Shown in pieces: positions 46,471 through 57,544 of a DNA stretch of 64,000 bases. Below the pieces are notes generated by a model. It did not search any database. It saw nothing but the letters and a program-made list of their open reading frames with translations, and was not told the origin of the DNA. Both the position numbers and the translations under genes were made by a program. This stretch comes from Congeria kusceri (taxonomy: Eukaryota > Mollusca > Bivalvia > Myida > Dreissenidae). Location of the stretch: positions 43,063,348 to 43,127,347 of the forward strand of contig CM051038.1 of the NCBI GenBank assembly GCA_027627225.1, read 5' to 3'. The stretch's first letter is position 1, and each line of letters starts with the position of its first letter.

Positions 46471-46664
46471 GTAAAGTTTGGAGAAGATATATATACTTTG
46501 GTTTCTACAAACGTTGTGTCTCTTCTAGTTATACTTGTAGAGTGTGAATAAATAGTGTATAACTTATATGTACATGTATATTTGATGAAGCGTTATTCTA
46601 CACTACCTTATTTGTTTAGTTTACAAACGGTATATGCTTTTATTTAATGCTAGGTAGTTGAATA

Positions 46665-46722
46665 TAAAAAAGTATCAGTGAGATATATCCCTATATCACT
46701 CACAGTGAGGGACTACTTTTTT
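46665..46722. repeat. Hairpin around TATATCACTCACAGTGAG
   Basis: AAAAAAGTATCAGTGAGATA on the left pairs imperfectly with TATATCACTCACAGTGAGGG and TACTTTTTT on the right. The innermost GTGAGATATA and TATATCACTCAC form a tight stem. The function is unknown. Confidence 0.6.
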
Positions 46723-47006
46723 AATTTAATTTGATTTGGACAATATTTAATTGTAGGTGTTGTCAACATTAATCATTCAGAAATACCAAAAAGAAAAGTA
46801 GTAAAGATTAATAACAGCAAATGTTAAGAACACCTCTCCGATTTATTGAACTGTATGTATTTCCTCTTTTTTTTCTCTTGGATTTTCCTCAGTCGTATTG
46901 AGCCAAGGAGACTAGTGCAGACAATGTCTTGCGGGTACTTTATCCACAAGGCATTGGAGCGGGTCGCCTTGGTCCAAACTTAATTTTAGCATCCAAAGTA
47001 TTTATT

Positions 47007-47225
47007 TTATCCTTTGCACTTTATTAATTCCCGCGTACTACACTTGCAGTTGCACTTGTTGTTTACTGTTGCTGTGAACAGTAGTCTTCCTTTCTTTACA
47101 TAGTTCTCCAAAATCCAATAAGAATCCAACGCAGCCTTAAGTAATAACTTGTGTTCATAAAGCAAGCACCTATTTATATATTGGTTTGTGTGTATTAAGT
47201 CTGTATATCCAGTAATCACGCTCAA
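47007..47225 (-). CDS. Unrecognised open frame downstream of an ATGGCGG start context
   Basis: The minus-strand frame encodes about 72 residues (from a nominal TTG) ending with a Cys-rich stretch, CNCKCSTREL. It stays open upstream to about 47262. An ATG in the context CAAGATGGCGG lies at about 47286 but in a different frame, so one shift would be needed to join them. The area is less AT-rich than its surroundings, and CAAGATGGC is a YY1-type motif. It could be a relic of an exon or of a retroelement ORF. No function is offered. Confidence 0.2.
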   Translation of the reverse strand: MSVITGYTDLIHTNQYINRCLLYEHKLLLKAALDSYWILENYVKKGRLLFTATVNNKCNCKCSTRELIKCKG

Positions 47226-47994
47226 GTATTTTAAGTAGTCAATGTGCTGTTGTAAAACGTGTTCAGCGTTCTATTCTCCGCCATCTTGTTTTATTCAAAT
47301 CTTCGACCGACTTTTAACCCAATTGTGTTGTTAAATCCGAATAACTAATATAGAAAACACTTTATACGTATAAGTAATCCATTTCAGAACACTATTTTAC
47401 ATGTTAACGCGCATCTACGAGTTTAATCATCTTGAATTGCTTTCGAAAACACAGTGCGTTTGAATGTTGTGACTGTGTTAACTACTGTTTACATCATAAT
47501 ACGTATGCTCACGCTATTTTTAGAAAATATGAATTTCGGAGAACTGAACGCACTTTTACTTTCAATGTGTACTTTCATTTTAAATATATTTAAACCGAGC
47601 AGTGAGTGTTGTTTGATTTCAAAGCTGGACATTATTCAACGACTACGTGTATCCAATGTGCATGTATTTAAACTTAAATACAATTAGAAACCCGGATTCT
47701 GCGTTGCCTATCAATACACTGTACAGCATAGTAGACTGTTGCAGTGTAAACACGCTGCCATGTTAATTCCTAGAGTCAAACATTTTGTGGTTTAAATTGC
47801 TTAACTGATCCACTGCACATTTTATCATAATCCAACAAGGCGCAGGAATGTTTATAACTAACCCCGATTACTACGCATTATAGAGAAAATAGTACTGACA
47901 TAAAACTGAAAACATAGTGTTAAAAAAAAACTTCAAAATAACTCAAATGTAAAGAATACTCAATAGCATTAAAATAAAAAGAAAATGTGTTTGT

Positions 47995-48126
47995 TTTCGG
48001 TGTGATAACGCGTGATATCATCACCGGAAAGGGAGACAATTTACATATTTTCACTCGCGCAAGCACTCGTAGAAATATTAATTGTCTCCCTTTCCGGTGA
48101 TAATATCACGCGTTATCACACCGGAA
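47995..48126. mobile_element. Foldback element with 47-bp near-perfect arms
   Basis: The left arm (47995-48041, with TGTGATAACGCGTGATATCA and GAAAGGGAGACAATT) is the inverse of the right arm (48080-48126, AATTGTCTCCCTTTCCGGTG and TCACGCGTTATCACACCGG), with about two differences. The spacer is 38 bp. No protein is encoded. It is probably a small non-autonomous DNA transposon. The arms would form a strong cruciform or, if transcribed, a strong hairpin. Confidence 0.8.
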
Positions 48127-48540
48127 AAAAACAAATATCCTCTATATATTATGCATGTGTAATTAGTTTAATATTCAAACATGCTAAGCGTGTTTGATTA
48201 TGTCATATTTTATTCATTATAGGATTTGATTAGGTGATACAATACTAATACAATTTTAATATATTGCTAAAAGGCCACTACGATAACTATTGTAAAACCA
48301 TGTATTTTGATGTAAATAACAATTATTATTTGATTGCAACTACAATCAATCCACATACCTTGAACTTTGTTTTGTACATTATCTTTTTGTTTCCTTTGAT
48401 GTTTTTCTGAATTGCTTGAATCAGGACTAGTTTATTCTATGTAAAAATGCAGAATTACTTAGAAATGTTGTACTCTGTTTGTCAAGATAAGTGTTAAATA
48501 TTACAGTTGTTGAGGCACATTTTCCATCACCTCTGTGTAA

Positions 48541-51500
48541 ATGGATAATCTGAAAATTATTTCATACAATTATCGGGATTTCAATAGCAGTCAGAAGCGT
48601 AGAGATGTCTTTGAATTTTTAAATTCGAAACAAGCACATAATTATTGTCTGCAAAATTGCCATTTTATTCATGACATGGAAAGTAAAATTTATTCAGAAT
48701 GGGATGGGGAATGTTATTTTCGTTTTGGACGTTCAAATTGAAGAGGTGTTTGTGTTTTGATTTAAAAAACATTTACCAATAACAGTACATAAAATCGAAA
48801 AATACTCTCTTGGTAACTATTTATTACTAGATGTGACATATATCACAAATATATTTATTTTATGCACATTATACGGTCCTAATAATGACATACCCACATT
48901 TTTTACAGACCTATTCCAAAAATATTGAAATATTTGAAACTGATGAATTTGTTATTTGTGGAGATTTTAATCTTGTATTAGATGTAAACTTGGACTATTT
49001 GAATTACACATCCATTAATAATAATAAAAAGGCTTGAGAAACATTACAATCCATAATCAGGGATAAAAACGTAGCTGATACTTTCAGATATCTAAACGGT
49101 TATATCCAAAAATACACATGGAGACGGTTAACGCCGTTACAGCAGGCTAGACTCGATTTTTTCCTAACTTCTAATAGTTTGTCCTCTAAAATTAAAAACT
49201 CAAATATAGATTCCAGTTATAAATCAGATCATTCAATTATTGACTTAAAAATTAGTTTTGGAGGTATAGCTCATGGAAAAGGTCTGTGGAAATTCAGCAA
49301 TTCACTGTTAAATGATATTGACTATTAAAATTGCATTAATTCTTTGATTGAAACTATTAAAAAACAATATTCTATCCCAGTATACAATATAGAATGCATA
49401 GAAACACTTAACAACAATGACATACAATTTGTGATCAATGACCAGTTATTCCCTAGAAACATTACTTATGGAAATTAGAGGAAAAACTATTTCATTTTCA
49501 TGATATAAAGCTAAGTTAAACAAAAAACATGAATTTAATTTAACTATTAAAATAGAACAACTTGAAAAGTCATTAACTGAAACTAATATTAATCAACTTC
49601 AAGATTTACTACATGAATTAGAAAACTTGAGGGAAAGTAAACATAAAGGTTCACTTATTCGTTCTAGAGCTAAATGGCTAGAAGAGGGGTAAAACCCACA
49701 AAATACTTTTGCTGTCTTGAATCTAACCATTATACAAACAAGTCAATACCTTTTATTGAAACGTAATATGCTGTTAGGTTGAATTAGCAAAATGGTATTT
49801 TAAATGAAGCAGTTTCATTCTATAAAACATTACACAAAAGAAATGAAAATGAAATTGCTTATGATATATATACAGATTTGTCTAACATTTATATACCAAA
49901 ACTATGTTCAATCTGCATCTTTAGAAGGACTACTAAATATGGAGGAAGTCACCTTACACTTAAACATATTAAAAATGAGAGAAGTCTAGGTTCTGATGGA
50001 TTTACTGCTGAATTCTATATAAAAAAAATTGGAACAAGTTAGGCCAATTCATAGTAAGAAGTATAAATTATGCCTTTAATACTAATTTCATTGTCTATAA
50101 CTCAAAAACATGGAATAATAACTTGCATCCCAAAAGACAACAAGCCGCGTTGTTGTTATTTGACAAATTTAAGACCATTAACCTTATTAAATGTTGTTTA
50201 TAAACTGGCATCTGGGTCCATTGCAAATAGATTGAAAACAGTCCTTGATATTTTAATATCCAAAGATCAAACTGGTTTCATTAAAGGGCGATTTATTGGT
50301 GAAAACACTAGATAACTCTATGACATCTTGAAGATAACAATTTACGTGGATTACTTATGACAATCGATTTTGAAAAGGCATTCGATACCTTATCTTTCCA
50401 GTTTATAGAAACCACTTTTAGATTTTTTTAATTTTGGACCAATGTTTCAACAATGGATATCCATGTTTTTGCACAATACTATGGCCTCTATACAAATAAA
50501 TGGATTCTTGTCAAATACCTTTTGTATAGAGAGGGGCTGCCGCAAAGGGGACCTGATTAACGCATACATTTTTATTTTGTGTGCTGAAATATTTGCTATT
50601 AACATTAGAGAAAGCAAACAGATAAAAGGTATAATAATTAAAGACATATAATACAAAATATCACAATTTGCTGATGACACATATTTATTACTTGACGGAT
50701 CTGAATCTTCTCTTAATTGTACATTAGACATGCTTCATGAATTATCAACATACTCTGGACTGAAAATAAACTATGAAAAAACTAATCTCATTTGGATAGG
50801 CTCAATGCGGTGCAGCACTAGGTCGATAAAAACTAAATACAAACTGACATGGGGAGCGACCACTTTTAAAGTGCTTGGAATAGTGTATGACATAAATTTA
50901 GACAACATGAGGGGTAATGAAAATGTTTGATAACAAAATCAACAGCATCAAGAATTTAATAACTCATTGGAATCATAGAAATATTACACCTCTAGGAAAA
51001 ATAACTATTGTTAAATCATTGCTTCTTCCACTGCTTACCCATCTATTTGTTTCACTACCAACACCAAGATTAGAAATTATGAAACAAATTAACAAACTAT
51101 TTTATGACTTCATATGGGCAGGTGCAAGCCAATTAGAAAGTATAGTTGTTGTTAAAAAATATAACGAAGGGGGTTTAAAAATGATAGATGTTTGTTCATT
51201 TGAAAAACATATGAAATTAACATGGCTTATGAGATTTGCGACAGGAGATGAAAATTGTTATAGACTTGTTAAATCGTTAATTGACATTAAAAAACTGTTT
51301 ATTAATGGTAAAATGTTTGCTGAGAAACTTTGCTTAAATTTGAAATATAAATTTTGGCTAGATGTTGTTTAAAGCTATATATTGTATATTGAAAAGTTGC
51401 CTATAATCAATTGCAATGATATTCTAGATATGCTTCTATTTTACAATGACGATTTTAAAATTGATAATAATTATATATTTATTAAAAGTCTATATGAAAG

Positions 51501-53128
51501 AGGTATTCGTCTCGTTAGAGATATATTGATATATAGAAACTGTTTTATCTCCAAAGAATCTTTGGACTATCTAATTGGAACAAATGTGAATTTTCTACTA
51601 TATCAAGGTTTAATCAAAGTAATAAGTAAATACATTAAGACTTTTGGAGACATGTTCACCTATGATAACAAAATTGAAGGACCTGTATTAACAACTTATG
51701 TAAAGAAAATACTAACAAGTCCTAAAGAAGAAAAACATGCTTGTTTATAAACCATAAAGTCAAAACAGTGATATCCCAACCAGTCAAACAAAATGGAATG
51801 CCGAGTTCTATGGTATTGACTGGAAAATGTATATGCACTTGTGTTTAATATTAGTAAATATACATATGCCCAATGGTTCCAATGTAGAATTGTTCACAGA
51901 ATCTTAGGAACAAAAGCCCATATGTTTAATAAGAAAATAGCTGCTGATAATCTATGTACTTTTTGTAAAATTGAAGTAGAAAATATTATACACTTGTTCT
52001 GGAAGTGTATAAATTCTCAAGAAATTATTAGTCCCCTACCGGTGTTTTACCCGAGGGGACCATAGGTTTGCCATCCGTCCGTCCGTCCGTCTGTCCGTCC
52101 GTCAGTCCGTCCGTCCGCAAAATATTGTTCCTGCGATAACTCAAACAGTACTGAAGGTACTTCGATGAAACTTGGTATACATATAAACGGCAATGTGAGT
52201 ATTATGCACGACTTTTTATTTTTTACCAGAGGTCAAAGGTCACGTGACTGATACTAAAAATAGAAATAAACTAAATACTGTAATATTTCGAAATGGACAT
52301 AAGATATGACCATGAAACCTGGTACAGAGATTGAACTATAGGTTTGCCATCTGTCTGTGTGTCGTTCTGTCTGTTCGTCCGTCCCCAAAACTTGGATCCT
52401 GTGATAACTCGGAAAGTACTGAAGACACTTTGATGAAACGTTGTATACGTAGCAACAGCAATGTTAGAATTATGCACGACCTTTTATTTTTTACCAGAGG
52501 TTAAATGTCACGTGACTGTTACTAAAAATAGAAATAAACTTAATACTGTAATATTTTGAAAAGTGCATAAGATATGATCATGAAATATGGCACACAGAAT
52601 GGACTATATGATTGCACTCTGTCAGTTTAGTACTGCAATAACTCAAAAAGTAACTCGAATGTCTGGTCAATGTTACTAAAATAGAAAAAACAACAACTTA
52701 ATATTGCAGTGACAAATGGGATTTGAATATGAAACCTTGTACATCTACAGATAAAAGGCGATTTGACGGTATTGCACAATATTAAATTAGTAGGGGTTTT
52801 CACCGGTAGGGGACTCCTGTATTGCTTGCAATACTATCAAAGCCTTGTTAAATTTGCTGTTCGTATAGTGAATAGAAATAGACAAAGCTTACCTATCCAG
52901 CTAACATGTCAGGGTATTATACTTGGTATTACAAATTCAAAAGTGAACAATTTAGATATTTTATGCCTAGAAATTAACCGATATATTTTTCATTGCCAGA
53001 GAAAAAACAGAATTCCTTTTAACTTTGGACTAGTTTATAGCTTCAAACACTCCTTTGAAATAAAAAAAAAAATACAACAAAAACAGATGAAGAATTTAGA
53101 TATTGGTCACTCGTCAGCATGTTCATAG
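48541..53128 (+). pseudogene. ORF2 (endonuclease-reverse transcriptase) remnant of element 3
   Basis: The endonuclease starts MDNLKIISYN at 48541 and meets a TGA at 48739. GDFN lies at 48960-48971 and the SDHS motif near 49225. Reverse transcriptase pieces include LRPLTLLNVVYKL and GFIKGRF (50165-50295), IDFEKAFDTLS (about 50363), a degraded GCRKGDLI (about 50536) and QFADDTY (FADD at 50667-50678). Downstream parts run 50730-51372, 51382-51750 and 51841-52020. They include a C-x2-C-x8-H-x4-C motif (about 51957-52010) characteristic of L1/Tx1 C-termini, then 52816-53128 after the insertion. At least six stops or shifts make it non-functional and old. Confidence 0.85.
52030..52815. mobile_element. 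786-bp inverted-repeat element with internal tandem units, inside element 3
   Basis: AGTCCCCTACCGGTG at 52030-52044 is perfectly inverted at 52801-52815. The interior has a (TCCG)n tract at about 52076-52118 and about 2.6 tandem copies of a unit of roughly 270 bp (starts at 52060, 52336 and 52604). Each unit has CATAGGTTTGCCATC or a relative, CTGYGATAACTC and TTTTACCAGAGGT. No transposase is present. It interrupts the C-terminal coding part of element 3, so it is the younger insertion. No target duplication is evident. Confidence 0.8.
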
Positions 53129-53497
53129 ACATTGTTTAGGCGAAATTTAATAGACAAGGATTAATACACCTAGTTATAGTTATTTTGTATACCATAACAT
53201 TACTTTGGTAGTCTCTGCAATATCATAATAACATTTATACTCAATGCAATAAAGTGTCCTTAGACTAGTTTATAGCTTCAAACACTCCTTTGAAATTGAA
53301 AAAAAAAATACAACAAAAACAGATGAAGAATTTAGATATTGGTCACTCGTCAGCATGTTCATAGACATTGTTTAGGCGAAATTTAATAGACAAGGATTAA
53401 TACACCTAGTTATAGTTCTTTTGTATACCATAACATTACTTTGGTAGTCTTCACAATATCATAATTACATATATACTCAATGCAACTCAGTGTCCTC
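53028..53497 (+). repeat. 235-bp tandem duplication of the element 3 3' end
   Basis: GACTAGTTTATAGCTTCAAA at 53028 recurs at 53263, and the two 235-bp copies are nearly identical through GATATTGGTCACTCGTCAGC and TAGACAAGGATTAATACACC. The first copy includes the last ORF2 codons and the stop, so the duplication repeats the C-terminus and part of the 3' untranslated region. Confidence 0.95.
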
Positions 53498-54912
53498 GGC
53501 ATAATCTTTGTTGTACGTAGAATGTTTTATAGATTGCAATATTCTTCATGACATATCATTTTAATTTTGTACATGCAAATGTATTAATACTTTTGTATTA
53601 GTATAATATAATGGTTGATGTATCAATGTATGCATGTATGTAAAGTTACTACGTGAAAATAAAATGTTGCACACACACACACACGCACACACACACACAA
53701 TTATATCTACACATTATATAAAGTATCGATATTTGTTTCTGTGAAGACAATTGTCTGATTTTGAAATGCATAGGAATAATAGAATACGCTTTTAATTCCT
53801 AATTAACGTTGTAATAAAATCTTCACCAAAATTCAATGTGTCCCATTCGAACACGGTACTAATTGCTCACGCATATCATGTTATGAAATTGTATACAACC
53901 ACGGACATTTCCAAGAAGGATGATGATCCGCGATATTTTCTAGCCTACGTCCTGTTTGGGCACGCTTTTGGCATACATTGACCTGGGATTGTCTGTCAAA
54001 TTGGTGTCTCTTAAGTGACATATGCCCACAGGGAATTTGTAATGTAATATCAGTATCTGCACCAAATGTATTATATTTAATATATTTTGGGGGCAAATTG
54101 ACGGGTCAGTTGCAAATTGACTATCTATTATTTACAGGAAGGAAATATCTTATGTATAAATATATTTAATAATTGGGATATCTTTTCCAAAAACGCTAAT
54201 TGTACGAATACAACATATGCCAAATAACTGTAAACACAAATTTCTCCACTTGATAGAAATTGAATGGAAAAACGTAATCAACTTCACTTTCTATCATAAG
54301 GTAGCAAATGGTCTGCCAAACTTAATTAGCTATTATAGTTAACCAGGAAACAACATTTAATAACATGGAACAAATGGGCAAAATATAACTGTATTTATTG
54401 ATAATCATTAATTTCCATTGCCCTTTCCGTAGTACAGTGCAATCGAATCACATATCAACAAATATTGTGTAGCATAAACCAACCCATTGTTGGATCACAA
54501 AAACCATGTATGATGGACATGTTATTACAAATGTACCAAGAATATTACTACGCAGCAGAACTCCAAACCGTCAATTAACAACGAACCATCAAAAAGTATT
54601 TTTTATTAATCAATATTCTTTTGGATAACGAAATCCCTGTAGGATACCTATACAAATGCAGTATGCACAATATGTACGCGTCGTTTTTACAGAACACGTA
54701 AGCAAATGACTTTGCTAAAGCGAAAGTTAGTTAAGTTGACTTGGTGAAACGGCAGAGCCGAGGTATGTGTAAAGTAATGGTTGTGTTCAAACTCTCGTAA
54801 ATCTTCAATGTATGGGTCATTAATTATCTATACTCCGAGTACGCTATTGCCATCGAACTATTCTCAGTTAACCATAATATGATTCAGTAAGATGACTGAA
54901 TAAATGAGGCAT

Positions 54913-54991
54913 GTCGTGGGAAAACCGGACTTAATGCATGTGGGTAAAGTGTCGTCCCGGATTAGCCTGTGCAGTCCGGTTTTCCCACGAC
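54913..54991. mobile_element. 79-bp foldback element with perfect 19-bp arms
   Basis: GTCGTGGGAAAACCGGACT at 54913-54931 is perfectly inverted at 54973-54991. The 41-bp centre contains ATGCATGTGGGTAAAGTGTC and CGTCCCGGATTAGCCTGTGC. From memory, that central motif belongs to a palindromic repeat common in bivalve sequence, of which this would be an internally deleted copy. That recognition needs a database check. Confidence 0.75.
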
Positions 54992-56398
54992 GCGCCTTAA
55001 ATCATTTGTTTCTTATTTTGGCAAATGTTCATTATGTGTTTCTTATGAAGAATGTGATTCTGCAACGACAACCAACATCTGGCGTCAAACGGCACGAAAT
55101 TAACTTATTCTCAGCCGTAGTCAAAAGTAGCGAATATTGCCGCCGTGGTTATTTACCTGACTCTGCTTAATTTAATAACATTTCAATTTCGGTCAACAAA
55201 CATATTTTAATTATCATCATAGATAACACAATAAGCCAGGTTGGGTCTCATTCTAACGGAATACATCGAAAATAATTATTTTCCCATTAGCTTACATGGT
55301 ACTCTTAACGAATTACGTGTAATCTGAATGGTAAAATCCGGTTTCGGGTAGTTCTCAACAATGAGACTGTATTTGTTGTTTTCGTTTCTGAAAACAATAA
55401 CAAAAAGGCAAATACTCTTTTAGTTATCATTGAATAAAAGCAATAAGACAGTCTCTCGGCTCGGTAGATACCACGTTAACGATTTACCAGTTTCATGCAG
55501 CTATGTGCTATATAAAATCACTAATTCAAAGAAAATAAATAGTCTTTAAATTGAAGGTCCGAGTTTGTCTATGCAGCTTAGGACTCGAAACGAATCCACG
55601 TTCATCAAACACAAACTATATGATGCAACATGTGTACGTTATTCACGTCGTTTGTTACCAACACAAAGGAATTACCCGTGAAATATTAAATGAATAGTTT
55701 GTTCTTGCATTTATTGAACAGACTTGAACGAGTTGCCAATTCGTGTATGCCTTTGAACATTCAACAAAATCTTAATGGAAATCGGTGAAAAATGCTCGTC
55801 ATCAAATTTAAGGATGTGGGCAATTTGTGTGTATTAATAAGTACCAACCTATTTACCGATAGTATTCCTGTTCGTTTAATTTTTATAATTAGAAAAGTTT
55901 ATGTTCAACGTAAATGCCTTTCTGCAAATTAATACGACATATGAATCACCAAATAAATCTCTATTATAATCTTTAGTTTCAATTATGTCTTAAATTTACA
56001 ACAAACAAAAAACAATTGTTCTTATTATAGTTCCGCAAATATATACGTAGTAATTATGAAAGAAATACTGACAACACACACAAAAAATCCAATGTACACT
56101 TCGTGATAAAAGAAACAAAATGAAACAAAATTATGCACATCGGAGAAAAAACGCGTTAATGCAACTTCTGAAGTCCTAGCGCATGCTATATTTAACAAGT
56201 GAAAGGTAAATACATTTTAATATGTGAAACCTATGATCTTACTAAAGAAAGACATTTTCTGTTTTATTGGAATTTTGCCTATTTGAGCATAACCATAAAT
56301 TGTTTGCGAACACTAACTCATAGGATAACTAAAACATTCCCTTCAAGACAACAGGAGCCGACAGAAAAGAAGTTGTCTAGAATACGAAATGACTTTCG

Positions 56399-56568
56399 TT
56401 AACAAACAACGAGGTGCTTCAGCATCTTGTTATTCCCAAGCGATACGTTTGCCATGCAACAGTGGCCGATTTTGCATCTGTCATTAACAAACAACGAGGT
56501 GCTTCAGCATCTGGTTATTCCCAAGAGATACGTTTGCCATACAACAGTGGCAGATTTTGCATCTGTGC
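56399..56568 (+). repeat. 85-bp tandem duplication within module A1
   Basis: TTAACAAACAACGAGGTGCT occurs at 56399 and 56484, and both copies run to GATTTTGCATCTGT with few differences. Other A1 copies have a single unit. Confidence 0.9.
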
Positions 56569-57000
56569 TGCATCGTATTTGACGGCAAATGTCAAAGGTG
56601 ATTACATTGCAAGTCATTGATTACGCCCTTCGCTATCATTATTTTCTTACGTCAGTATGGTAGTGTTGTCACAATGAAAACCCTAAATGCTTTTACATTG
56701 ACCGTTCCCAGGCAGTTCACCCGGCCACGTTTAATATTCACTGTGTTTTGTTTGGTGTTGTTTTCGTATTGCGTAAATTATTGTTTAGGCAACTGGTCAT
56801 TTTCATGAAATAAAAGACATGTAGATATTAAGAGTATCAGTATAGTTGTGTGGTATATTGTTATCGACAGTACTGCTTAAGTTATAATTGACACAATAGC
56901 ACTTGTCCAAAAATCCTCCAATCATTGTTATAGGAGCTAAAGTCCGATTCAAAAAAAAAAGTAATGTATCTAGCATCGCATATGTTCAGATGTTCATTGC

Positions 57001-57544
57001 AAGTCCACTGCAGGATGTCAGGTTATATCACTGTGTTTGATTGTTATGTTGTATTTACGTCTCCTTAGTAGAAGCGACACATGTCTTATCTTTACAACCT
57101 TCAGAAACATTTTGTATTTTGAATAGAAATCTTTTTTAATATGTATCCCGAAAATCATGAACATATTTGGTAATTACTAAGGATAAGATGTCTTCAGCGA
57201 CATTATGCATTATGACGTATTTATTATGTACTAAGAGTTTTGCCATAAAAGAACAGACACCTACAGGATAATGTACTATATATAACGATAAATACACGTG
57301 CTTGTGTTATATTTTGTGCATTGTTTTTTTTTTCTCATATGAGGTGAATTCTATCTCAGTAATGTTGCGTGTGCTATTTATGCAATAATAATTGCACTAG
57401 TGTACTACGAGGAAAAATGAAACTTATTATCGTGCATCGCTGGCAACCGACTTTTAAATATTGCAACTTTGTAATGGATGGTTACATCTGATGACAAGCG
57501 ATTTATATGTACATAACTTATAAGTGATATAACAGTAAATGAAA
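57001..57544. other. Gene-free stretch
   Basis: AT-rich spacer between modules T and A2. Nothing supportable is seen. Confidence 0.35.

Larger units (their letters stand above)
44881..48540. other. Inserted or unassigned gene-poor stretch upstream of element 3
   Basis: The macro-repeat is interrupted here; its module order resumes only at about 53720. No ORF1 is recognised. The stretch holds degenerate tandem repeats (45986-46470), a hairpin (46665-46722), a minus-strand open frame (47007-47225) and a foldback element (47995-48126). It may be the 5' region of element 3, a separate insertion, or both. Confidence 0.4.
48541..53699 (+). mobile_element. Decayed L1/Tx1-like non-LTR retrotransposon, element 3
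   Basis: Fragments of one long ORF2 run in order on the plus strand from an ATG at 48541 to about 53128. They are followed by AATAAA at 53658-53663 and an (AC)n tail at 53670-53699. The macro-repeat resumes right after the tail. The element is split by an inverted-repeat insertion at 52030-52815 and has a tandem duplication at its 3' end. Motif spelling and the C-terminal zinc motif point to the L1/Tx1 group, unlike elements 1, 2 and 4. Confidence 0.8.
53720..57000 (+). repeat. Macro-repeat modules (C/D junction), D, E, F, A1, T
   Basis: 53720-53960 aligns with 39840-40030 (GTTTCTGT, CTAATTAACGTT, ACATTTCCAAGAAGG and relatives). D lies at 53985-54140, E distal at 54285-54370, F at 54615-54790, A1 at 56370-56690 and T at 56740-56850. 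The 56-bp unit is not recognisable here. No gene is visible. Confidence 0.65.
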
